A stretch of DNA of 64,000 nt, from the NCBI RefSeq assembly GCF_029852145.1, contig NC_079975.1:16551275-16615274 (forward strand). Reading direction: 5' to 3'. The position numbers and the translations under genes are program-made. Each line of letters begins with the position of its first letter. Position 1 is the stretch's first letter. The notes beneath the pieces are model-generated. The model was not told where the DNA came from. It ran no database searches and saw only the letters and a list, made by a program, of their open reading frames with translations. Below, one piece after another: positions 54,235 to 64,000 of the stretch. Origin of the DNA: Microplitis mediator. Taxonomy: Eukaryota; Arthropoda; Insecta; Hymenoptera; Braconidae.

Positions 54235-56027
54235 CACGGAAAAAAAATTCGACGAAAAATTCCAATATTACTATCGTAATCCTGGACTATACTTTTATTA
54301 TCTGTAACATTCAAATATATGATACGAAAATTTACAGTTTTTAAAAGATTTTTTACTATTCACTATCGTAATTTCATTAAGAGTTTATTGTAATCAATTC
54401 AATAAGAAATATTACAATGTTACTATCGTAAATAGTAAAAGAATAAAAAATAAGATTTAATTATACTATTTATTCTTTTATTCTTCCTTTTAATTTACAG
54501 TGCTGCCTCTATGTTTTTACAATACAAGCTACAAAAATTACGATAGTTGGATTGTAAATTTTCTGAAATGGTATAGTATATGCCATCTGAAGCGTTTACG
54601 TATGAAAGACAAGTGTTGTCACAAACCATGATGTGATGCTTGTATGAGTGTATATATATATATAAATACAAATGATGACATCTACTTTGTCTGTATTATT
54701 TGTGGTTCAACTATATATATTTATAAATCAGTTCATCTTTATCCACAGTGTAGTGCAGAAATAGAGGTTATTATTCATGACGTTTTTCGGACAATTGTAA
54801 ATAAGAAATTTAAAATAAAAACTGTACTTTCGTCATTACAAACCTACATAGATTGTGGAATATAATAATTTGGTGGTGTAAGTATAATTATTATTATTCA
54901 ATTTTTATTAAACTTAATATTCTGTGGGTATATCGTATGATCCTGAAGTTGGCAGATAATTAGTAATTTTCGGATTTTTTTTTTCACCAAAGAAATTACA
55001 AAAAAAAAAAAACTAAAAAAATACACATGTAGAAAATTTAAAAAACTATGGGTGCAATTTTTTTAAATATTTTTTTTTTAATTATTTATCGTCTAAAAAA
55101 AAATCCAAAAATTATTAGATATCTGCTAACTTCAGTATCATGTATATCGTTCGTTTTAAAATCATTTATCTGGACAAGAAGTTTATTTTTATAAACAATT
55201 TAGTAGTATTTTGTGGTCATAGGATAAATGATTCTAAATAAATGAAAATTTATTTTTTCTAATAAATTCAATTCTCCTAATTTTGTTACAGGATAATCTT
55301 CATTTGTCGACAATGAATAATTTTACCCGGCTTTGCGAGAGGTAAAACATTTCAATAACCTCAAATTATGGACATTCAACATTTCTTTATGATACTGAAG
55401 TTAGCAGACGCCTAATAATTTTTGGATTTTTTTAAAAATGATAAATTATAGAAAAAAAGTATTCGAAAAAATTGCACCTATGGTTTTTTTAATTTTCTAC
55501 ATGTGCGTATTTTGAATACAAATAAATGAGTTATTTATTCATAAATTTTATATATACCAAAAAAATATGTTTGAAAAAATATTAAATAAATGTTTTATTA
55601 TTACTACTTCAACATGTTTTATTTTTATTTCGAGATTGTATTTTCCTTCTCAATTTAACTGTTAAAAAAAAAAAAAAAATTCCAAATGATAAATTTTTCT
55701 TTTTTATTAATTATAAGTTCTACTTTTTTAAGAAAATATATTTTACTCCATTGACTTCTAATTATTATTTTATATTTAAAGAAATTCTACATTACCGACT
55801 CATTCATTTTACGATAGTTGTATTAGAATTTATGTTAACACAACTTGTATAATTTACTCTATAGTATCTGATTTTTTCTTTCTGGTAGTAGTATAAATTA
55901 TAAAATAAAAATTACGATAGTCTATTGTAAAAATTATTATTGAAAACTTATAGTCCAGCGTTACAATACTATATAATGAAAATTACGATAGTTAAATCGT
56001 AAAAAATCCGTGAATTTTTTTTCCGTG
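54235..56027. mobile_element. CACGGAAAAAAAATTC element with TA flanks
   Basis: Ends CACGGAAAAAAAATTC and its inverse at 56012-56027 are flanked by TA (54233-54234, 56028-56029). Words such as TTACTATCGTAA recur in both subterminal regions (54270-54550, 55800-56000). It lies in intron 3 of the OB-fold gene. The terminus resembles that of the element at 6571. Confidence 0.85.
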
Positions 56028-56386
56028 TATAACTTTAAAATAAACAATAGTATAAAGAAAAACTTACAACACTGTCTTGATGCGTTGAGAATATTTGATA
56101 TTAAAATATCTGGAATTTCTTTATCAGTCACCTCATCTTCAAATTTAAAATCATTTAATGTTATAACCGTTGACTGAAGTATGTACAACTCTAATGAATG
56201 AACAGAATCGTTAGGATTGTTAAAACGAATTTTAGGCATTGCTGTGCGGCCTCGAACAATTGAAATAACTTGTACATCATAATTAACAGTATTAATGGTA
56301 ATTAATTTAATTATATTATACAAATAATTCATTAAATATGAAGATGGACTTACAGTGCGATCGTGAATCAGTGCGGACCATTTCTA

Positions 56387-57650
56387 GACCAGTCATTTTA
56401 ATCCTAGGCTACCTAAAACTCGATGCTACGTAAAATTAAATTTTTTCAAAAATTTCTAAAAATCGAAAGAAATAAAAAAATCAAAAATGTACAAAAATCG
56501 GTGAATTGGAAATTTTGTTATTAACAAAAAACTAAAAAAAATAAATACCGCGTTTCTTGAAATAATTTTTAAATCGATAAAATGCATCAAAATGCAATAT
56601 ATAAATGGCGGGTATTGTAAAACAAATGTTACAGATAATATAGAAAAAAAAAATTTACCCTAAATTTCTTTATTTATTTTATAAAAATGTTTTTTTATAA
56701 AATTCAATAAAACTAAGACGAGACATTTACCGACACAGTCTATAACGTTAAAGTGGCGCTGCTTTCGCTTAGGAGGCGTGGCTCAAATTCAAAACGCTAA
56801 AAACTCCGACACTAAATTCATCAAAAAAAAATAAATTTTTTTAATTTTTTAATACTATTGAATAAATATTTATAAATTTAAATACGTCAGTAAATAAATA
56901 CAAGTGTATATTACGTATATTAGATGATATATTTTATTTATTTGTTTACTTTAAGCAATAAAACTTAAAAAATTTTAATCTCTAATAAGTATATATTAAT
57001 ATTTATTATGACAAATATAATAATATCATAATAAATATTAATAAATACTTATTAGAGATTAAAATTTTTTAAGTTTTATTGCTTAAAGTAAACAAATAAA
57101 TAAAATATATCATCTAATATACGTAATATACACTTGTATTTATTTACTGACGTATTTAAATTTATAAATATTTATTAAATAGTATTAAAAAATTAAAAAA
57201 ATTTATTTTTTTTGATGAATTTAGTCTCGGAGTTTTTAGCGTTTTGAATTTAAGCCATGCCTCCTAAGCGAAAGCAGCGCCACTTTAACGTTATAGACTG
57301 TGACGGTAAATGTCTCGTCTTAGTTTTATTGAATTTTATAAAAAAACATTTTTATAAAATAAATAAAGAAATTTAGGGTAATTTTTTTTTTTCTATATTA
57401 TCTGTGATGTATGTTTTACAAAACCCGCAATTTATATATTGCATTTTGATGCATTTTATCGGTTTAAAAATTATTTCAAGATACGCGGTATTTATTTTTT
57501 TTTAGTTTTTTGTTAATAACAAAATTTCCAATTCACCGATTTTTGTACATTTTTGATTTTTTTATTTCTTTCGATTTTTAGAAATTTTTGAAAAAATTTA
57601 ATTTTACATAGCATCGAGTTTTAGGTAGCCTAGGAGTAAAATGACTGGTC
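56387..57650. mobile_element. 1.26-kb near-perfect palindrome in exon 2 of the OB-fold gene
   Basis: Ends GACCAGTCATTTTAATCCTA and, inverted, GACCAGTCATTTTACTCCTA are flanked by TA (56385-56386, 57651-57652). The two halves, about 630 bases each, pair almost completely around a centre near 57015 with hardly any spacer. No coding capacity. Short frames on its arms are mirror artefacts. Confidence 0.92.
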
Positions 57651-57967
57651 TATTCGTGGCAAGCTGACCCCAAAAAAGCACACGAACGCGGCAATAACTA
57701 CCGTTGATGATTACAATTTTGTAAAGATTGACCGGTTTTTTATTTGATTCTACTGATTTAAGACCTTCGATGGAATCGACATATCCATGAAGTTCACAAT
57801 TGTAGGAAACCAATTACAAAAATATTAATAACCTTAACTATATATAATAAAATGAATCGAAACAAAAGTAAATTAACAAAAAATACATACATGGTGTCGA
57901 CTCCGGGAACCCATTCTTCAATTTCTTTATCGAGAGTAAAAGATGATAGTAATGATGCTCGCATCAT

Positions 57968-59213
57968 AATTAGATTTTAATTACAAAATCCTTTAATTAA
58001 ATTAAGAACTGCAACAATTTTTTTTAAACGCAACTGCACACAACGAAAGCCGGGACGCGAAAGGACAAGTATGGTATACAGATATCTCACCAAGCACGAA
58101 ATAATTGAATGCATGCGTAGTAAACTGTAAAATTGATCGCAACCAATAACCTAACAGCACAGTTTGCTTTAAGCAAAAGTTTCCTTGAATTTTTCGTCAA
58201 ATGTCTTTTAACTTCGAACTTTTTCATTTTTGAAGGCAATTTACATACAACTTGCTATAAAATTTGACGTGAATTCACAACTCGAATTGGAATGCAAATT
58301 CACTTCAGAAGTTGACTAGAAAAAATTTATCGTCAATTTTCAAGCAAATTTTTACGTCAATTTATTGTTATTTTAACTTGAAAAATTGTTAAGTATTTTT
58401 TTACCGTCAAATTATAGATATTTTTATGTATAAATTGGCTTACTTTCTGAAACAGTAAGAATGAACATTACCGACTTTATTTGTTCGTAAAAATTTACCT
58501 GTAGATTGAAGAAAAATTAACCGCAAATTTTTCTTTTTAACTTTTGCTGTCAAATTGTCGGTTAATTCGAACTGCAAATCTCAGACAATTTCAATGTCAG
58601 TTTCAAAATAAAGAAGCTGTCAGGGAAATTGTCATCAATAAGGTGTGTGCATGAAACTCGAAGTAAATGCTATATTATAAATTTTTGCCGATCAAACCGG
58701 GTTATTCGAGTTTTCACATGACCGAATTTGACGACGAAAAGCAAGTCAAGATTAACTTGAAATTATACTTTAATAATTACATGCTTATAGTACACCTCCT
58801 AATAAAGATCCTGTTAGCTACGGTTTGCTCAGAAAAAGTTTACTTATCAATATAAATGAAAAAAAAAAATCGTTTATTAATTAATAAAAAAAATTAACAA
58901 TAATCGATTCAATTATGTTTCCTGTCTGCAGTAAATGAGCGTGGGCAAATACAATTCATAATACATACTTTTATTTGTAATTATTCACTTTTTCTGCACT
59001 AACTTTATTGTGAATTTAAATTTTCCCGGGTATATAGTAAACGCTTAGTGCGCCAGAGAAAGGATCTGAACACATCATTTGAATGCAAATTGACCATCAA
59101 GAAATTTTTCATTATTTTAACTGAAATAATGTCCAAATATTTATTCTCTGGCAAGTAGCCAATTATTCGCTGGTAAGTTTACGGCAACATTTTGCATTGT
59201 TATATCCTGGCTG
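57968..59213. other. Stretch without a supported gene
   Basis: Bases 58170-58610 are related to the TCAACTTGAAG foldback family. A lone TTTTCCCGGG followed by TA at 59021-59033 resembles one end of the CCCGGGAAAAAATCA family without a recognisable body. A 62-codon frame at 58667-58855 is unsupported. Confidence 0.35.
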
Positions 59214-60060
59214 TCAAGCAGGGCCCGTTCTCAGCTCACTAGATTATTTTACCGACCTAAAGTCTATTCCCAAAAATAAGGCACCCTAATTACCAACAAT
59301 TAGAGTACCTTAAGTAGATAATTATAATAACGTAAGAATATTATATATATCATAAAAATTACTCCATTATTTAAATTGTATAAAATAAGAATATCTTTAA
59401 CATACGTGTATTTTCCAAATCAATAATCAAATAATAAACTATCACCGGATGTACTTAATCCCACGTATGAGAACATTTTTCATAATAATCTTCAAGTATA
59501 TTCAACTAGAGATAATTTAATCATTTTAAAACACAGCTGTATAAACTATTAGTAATAATTTGTAACAAACGCAGATGATATGAAAATGGACTTTGACTTT
59601 CAAATAAATAACTTTTCTCAGAAATTACATCAGCCGAGGATTAAATCCCTTCTCGCGCTCGACGCATGGGTCTCATGCCCAATCACCTCGCGCTGATAAG
59701 CAATTACGAGTTCAATGACCACTGAGTGTGAACTCTGATCAACAATTCAACCCCGCTTAATAACTCTCGATCCCACTATTTTTGGTGATTAGAATACCTT
59801 ATAAAAACCCTCGCTCTCAGAGCAGGAAGGGACTCATTAGACTTAGACTCTTACACACTTAGACTCTGAACACCAGATCTTTGATATCAGAGCTTATTAA
59901 ATTATCAAGTCCATAGTCATACCTTCTGTAAGTTTGACTATTGAACATACATCATTTGTATATTAAGTGTATACTTTCAATTTCTAAATTCTATAACTAT
60001 CAATTGTGAATAAAGTTATTGTTATATCTAAAATACAACCAGTTATTTCGGGTCACCGTG
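59214..60060 (+). mobile_element. Possible solo LTR
   Basis: It starts TGTCAAGCAGGGCCCGTTCT and has a TATA box (TATAAAAACCC at 59800-59810) followed by a GC-richer leader-like stretch. A polyadenylation signal AATAAA lies at 60009-60014. That order (U3, R, U5) is LTR-like. The exact 3' border and target duplication were not found. A tRNA-like inverted B box (GGATTAAATCCC near 59640) is also present. Confidence 0.35.
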
Positions 60061-60187
60061 AGGTGATTTGCTGTCGAGAACCCAATACCTAGAAATACTA
60101 CAGAACTAGCTGAGCTCAACATCAACATCGTGCAGCGAAAACGTAACACATTTTCAACTTTTGTTGTCAATATGCATGCATTCAGAT

Positions 60188-60500
60188 ATCTACTAGCCAC
60201 CAAACGCGAGTCAACTTGGAGTTGTGGCAGTATTCTAAAGCCAACTCAAAGAAAAGCGTCGGAGAGCAAACAGTTACGGTGAAGTTGACAGTAAATTATC
60301 TGTAACTGGAATTCAATTCGACTACAATTAAGTGTTACTGTGCAGACAATGACGTTAAGTTGATTGAAAGTTTCATTTGAAATTGACGGCAAGTTTTTCG
60401 GTCAAATTACATTCAGATGACGGCAGTAGATTTGCATCATCTTGCACGCAAGTATTATCCAGCCAAGGCTTTTTGCCAGAAACTTGCCGTTAAGTTAGCT
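60188..60500. repeat. Half copy of the TCAACTTGAAG foldback family
   Basis: Parallels 40850-41100 (GAGAGCAAACAGTTACGGT, GACAATGACGTTAAGTTGAT, TTGCACGCAAGTATTAT) without the opposing arm. Confidence 0.75.
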
Positions 60501-60789
60501 GAAAATGTTTCACTTATTTGAAATTTGAATGGCACGAGCCAGAGATGGGATTAAGATTGGGGATGCCGGCTTCGCAGCACACCGAGACGCACTCGAGCGT
60601 CACTCACTGCCTGGTGCTACAACAGATCAAACGCATAAAAAAAAATCGGTCTGTCAGATGACCCTGCGGGCCAGCCCCAAAACTTCCCGCTGTTTTCGAG
60701 CTCGTTGAGCTCGAAAACATTATTGTGAATACATTTTCGAGCTCTTCGAGCTCGCAAATACTTTTGTATGCCATTGTTTTGTAAAAAAC

Positions 60790-61467
60790 CATTTTTTAGC
60801 ATTTCTTTCTCCCACGATATCTCGCGAACGAATTAACCGATTTTGATGGTTGAGGCGGCAATCGACGTGTTTTATCAAGTTCTAAAGCTGATCAAATTTT
60901 GAAATCGATTTATCGAGTCGTTTTTGAGAAATTTCGAAAAAACCAAAAAAAAAATTTTTTTTGAATTCTTTCGTCAATGGTTTCTCTTGAACGAATGAAC
61001 CGATTTTGATGGTTGAGGTGGCATTCGACGCGGCTTATAGAGTTTTAGAGCTGATTAGATTTTGGAATAAATCCATCGAGCAAATTAAAAGTTATCCAAA
61101 TAAAACATTTTCGAAAAAATTTTATTTTTGAAATATCTCTGAACGCACCCTACCGATTAAGTTCAAATTTTTACGGCTTCAAGACATTAACAAGCCGCGT
61201 CGAATGACACCTCAACGATCAAAATCGGTTCATCCGTTCAAGAGTTATGAATATTTACATACATACATACGTACGTACGTACGAACGTACGTACGTACGT
61301 ACGTACACACATACATACACTCGGACATCATCGTAAAATTAGTCAGGATAGCTTCCTAGGACCTCGAAACGTCGACATCTGATGGAAATTCGATTTTCGT
61401 AAATCGGACCGAAACCAATAACTTCCCGAATTTTTGAAAATTTACAATTTTCTTAGCGGGAAGTTAA
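60790..61467 (-). repeat. Microsatellite-bearing repeat, copy 4 (ACGT-type tract 61258-61320)
   Basis: Minus-orientation copy of the 8122 family with AACTTCCCGCTAAGAAAATT at its start. The internal tract here is a mix of CATA, GTAC and CA repeats. Bases 60695-60760 form a GAGCTCGTTGAGCTC-type inverted repeat just beyond it. Confidence 0.75.
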
Positions 61468-63315
61468 AAATATAATATAATAAATTTGTTGCTAACAGCA
61501 TAATAAAACCATAAAAATAAATTACAAGTTACGGCGAGTCCCGAGACCCCGTATGAGGTAATCAAATAAGTGCCAGTGGGTTTAATAATAAACAAAAGTA
61601 TTGATTTTAAAACAATAAAAATTAACGGTGAGTGAAAAACGACCCCGTGTCTGATATTCCAGAAAGGTGAGTCTACATCTGACCCCGGATACACAAGTCT
61701 TGAAGTCCACGTTTGTTGTGACTTTTGTCGAGATCTTCTTGAATAAAACTGAAATTGCGCTGAGCTTAACAACCGCGTAATTAATTGAGAAATTTCTTTT
61801 ATTACATCTATTACTGAAAATAGTTGGCATCGGCATTTCACCTACACGAGAGCTGAGACGGCGTCCTTTTCTCAACATCATGGCGTCATCGTCAACACAA
61901 GCGTCTATTTCGGTAAATTAAGAAGTCACCTTGGACAAATTAAACTATCATTTTAATTTAAAATTTTAAATCGCCATTTTGTTCAAGTGTCTGGGTTTGT
62001 CTTTGTTATGTAGCATCATATTAAGTAATTAACTCAGTCGAGTCTAACGACCATTGGTTAATTAATTAATAATTAATAATTTTGGAATTTAATAATAATT
62101 TAATTAAGCAGGTATTCTTTTAGAGATATTGAGTCCCACAGACCGTTCTCTAAAAGGTGCTGAAATTTAGTTGGGTAGAAATTATTAAATATTGTGACCT
62201 TGGTGCTGAGTCTTATCGACCGCATCACTGGAAACTTTATTAAAATAAAATTTATTCGAATAAAATTTAAGAAAGTCAACCCAGAACTTTAGGCGATAAT
62301 AAATTTTATAATTGCGAACATCTTGTGTGTGTGAGTGTGATCTGGTATTAAATCTTTCCTCGCCAGCAAATTGTTAAAATTAAAGGAAGTAATAATTATT
62401 ATAGAAATTTAAGAAATTTATATGAAAATTTATTAAAATTATAAACACGTTAAAATTGTCGGGAAACTTGAAGTTTTATTATTGTTAAAGATAATTAATA
62501 TTAAGTAGAAAGCATATCTGTTTGCCACAAAATTGCTATAAATAAATTTGGATATATTTTATATAATTTACTGAAATAATTATTCTCGATCGACTAATGA
62601 TGTTGAGTCTGGCGACCACTCATTAAGTGATTGATTAAATTAAAATTAGGACCTAACTCTGCAGCTGTGTGGTCCAGCCTTGATAAGGAGATTTTCGGAC
62701 TCATCCTTGAGATTTCTCTTATTCTCTGCTTTGTTTGCCTTGCACACGATACTGAAAGATCGTGCAATTTTACTCTCAGTGGCGCCCTTAGAAGTTTTGA
62801 GTTCAAAAGGTGTCCAAATTGTGACCTCGTAAGCCTCGTCGTCAAGACCACGGAAGTCGAGGGGTACCCGGTTATACAATATGATACGATATATTCAAAC
62901 TTATCCTGATTAAATCTAAAATAATATAACATCAACAATAAAATCATCAACAAAAAGTTTTTTATTAAAATAAACAAAATATTAGTAATTGTCAACTTAC
63001 TTATATTGACTGAATATTTCATTACATAATCAAATCGATCTCTAATAAAATTAGAACATTATTAAACTAAGATTAAAGTTAACAAACAAGAAAATTTTAA
63101 TTACTATAAGCTAAATAATATATTAAAAACAACGCCTCTAAAAATAAATTAATGATTCGAAAGAAGTTGTCAATAAATGTCGAATTCTCTGCATTAAAAT
63201 TCTTTTGCTTTGTATAAATATATGATTACCTTTGTATAAATATACGATCACCTTTGGCATATTGATCATAGATACATTCCATCCTTATTTTTATTAATTA
63301 CTCAGTTGATTACTA
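61468..63315. other. Stretch without a supported gene
   Basis: Overlapping short frames on both strands (61464-61881, 62594-63022) have no recognisable domain and no consistent splice context. Moderate-GC patches at 61530-61880 and 62640-62870 may be retroelement remnants. Confidence 0.3.
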
Positions 63316-63715
63316 CCCTCGCAGATTTGGATCACGGTGGAAACACGGTGGGTTTGTTCCATTTTACCACTGTGATTACGCGGTGTATCCACCGTGATTC
63401 CACGGTGGCTTGACCACCGTGTATACACGGTGTTTCTACTGTGATTACGCGGTGGATACACCGTGGAAACACGGTGGTGAAATAGCACAAAGCCACCGTG
63501 GAATCACGGTGGATACACCGCGTAATCACAGTGGGAACACTGTGTATACACAGTGGTCAAGCTACCGCGTAATCACGGTGGATACACCGCGTAATCACAG
63601 TGGATACACTGTGTATACCCGGTGGTGAAATGGAACAAACCCACCGTGTAACCACAGTGGATCCACGATGTTTACACTTTCACGGTGTTCCCACCGTGAT
63701 TCAAATCTGTGAGGG
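63316..63715. mobile_element. 400-bp CCCTCGCAGATTT element (CCACCGTG arrays)
   Basis: Ends CCCTCGCAGATTTGGATCAC and, inverted, CCCTCACAGATTTGAATCAC are flanked by TA (63314-63315, 63716-63717). The interior is a chain of CCACCGTGATTACGCGGTGT-like words in alternating orientation. The terminus type is shared with 31095-32991. Confidence 0.9.
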
Positions 63716-63952
63716 TAATAATTCAGTCTTATAAATACTTATTCATATTGTAATCTATTAATAAAATTCATTTTCCTCTGAAGCTTTTTATCAATTTATA
63801 ACTATCTAAGTTACAAAAAATTTGTCAAAAGTTAAATTTCAGAACTAATTGGACTGAAAACAAAAATAACAGTCAAAACTTGCATAACACATAAATATAA
63901 GTAAGTATAACTTATTGTTGTTTACTTCATGGTAATTGCTACCCCTGGTTAA

Positions 63953-64000
63953 AAAAGACAATTAAAAAGGATTAAGTCATGTAACGTGGCCATTTAAGAA
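63953..64000. mobile_element. End of a CCCTGGTTAAAAAA element
   Basis: Starts CCCTGGTTAAAAAAGACAAT and continues beyond the window. It is the inverted match of positions 1-53. Confidence 0.75.

Larger units (their letters stand above)
53705..57967 (-). pseudogene. OB-fold (RPA-like) protein gene, five exons, disrupted
   Basis: Proposed exons on the minus strand: 57891-57967 (ATG 57967); 57653-57799 continuing at 56354-56384 after an insertion; about 56069-56268; 53957-54139; 53705-53874 (stop TAG). Donors are GTATGT, GTAAGT, GTAAGT and GTAAGT. The exon 2 acceptor reads CAA instead of CAG. Exon 2 has LHGYVDSIEGLKSV and NLYKIVIINGSYCRVRVLFWG, like an RPA-type OB fold. Exon 4 (KVTAYNGCFGGGVLVNGEYK) may be a second one. 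The last exon ends in a basic PPKRKS tail. A single-strand DNA or RNA binding role is inferred. A 1264-bp palindrome sits in exon 2 and a 1793-bp element in intron 3. Confidence 0.5.

Noticed and set aside
59625..59700. tRNA gene in the candidate LTR
   Set aside because: Some acceptor-like pairing and a B-box-like motif, but no valid anticodon loop or A box.
62594..63022. Coding gene suggested by overlapping frames of 77-142 codons
   Set aside because: No domain, no splice context, frames open on both strands.

Overview
The window looks like AT-rich, transposon-dense insect DNA, most likely from a parasitoid wasp or a related hymenopteran. That placement rests on gene-family style (a capsid-like multigene cluster common in hymenopteran and hemipteran genomes, Helentron, Merlin, a 5S-derived SINE, many foldback elements) and is inference. 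There are no operons or CRISPR arrays. Splice sites (GT...AG) are visible in several genes.

Layout. 54-4436: decayed virus-like cluster of six genes, two pairs with overlapping stop and start codons; the capsid-like gene is broken by a stop codon, a 131-bp element and a frameshift. 4443-10563: relic coding fragment, foldback element, 5S-rRNA-derived SINE, a microsatellite-bearing repeat and a truncated element. 10564-14176 and 19425-24454: near-identical inverted arms carrying the end of a Helentron (OTU domain, gypsy fragments, foldback element). Between the arms are an apparently intact Merlin transposase gene and a complete type III hammerhead ribozyme motif. 23571-33044: a Helentron on the minus strand with Rep in one frame and helicase, endonuclease and two OTU domains in a second; a 1.9-kb element splits the Rep N-terminus. 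33045-41400: a 2.5-kb foldback element and several short-repeat elements. 41501-43916: an intact three-exon minus-strand gene for a 419-residue protein with 27 Pro/Ala repeats and an RGG tail. 44000-53315: many inverted-repeat elements, including a 3.7-kb one built of tandem arrays. 53705-57967: a five-exon OB-fold-like gene, broken by a 1.26-kb palindrome in exon 2 and a lost splice acceptor. 57968-64000: repeats, a possible solo LTR and no convincing gene.

A recurring theme is a set of non-autonomous elements with CCC...GGG ends, 2-bp target duplications (TA, CA, GT, AT, AC, TT) and inner arrays of a short palindrome, each family with its own motif. Two of the large ones carry clear tRNA-derived pol III promoter modules and two more carry weaker traces. 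The same terminal type also marks both ends of the window. The most notable signals are the hammerhead ribozyme, the virus-like cluster, the repeat/RGG gene and the shared architecture of the CCC...GGG elements.
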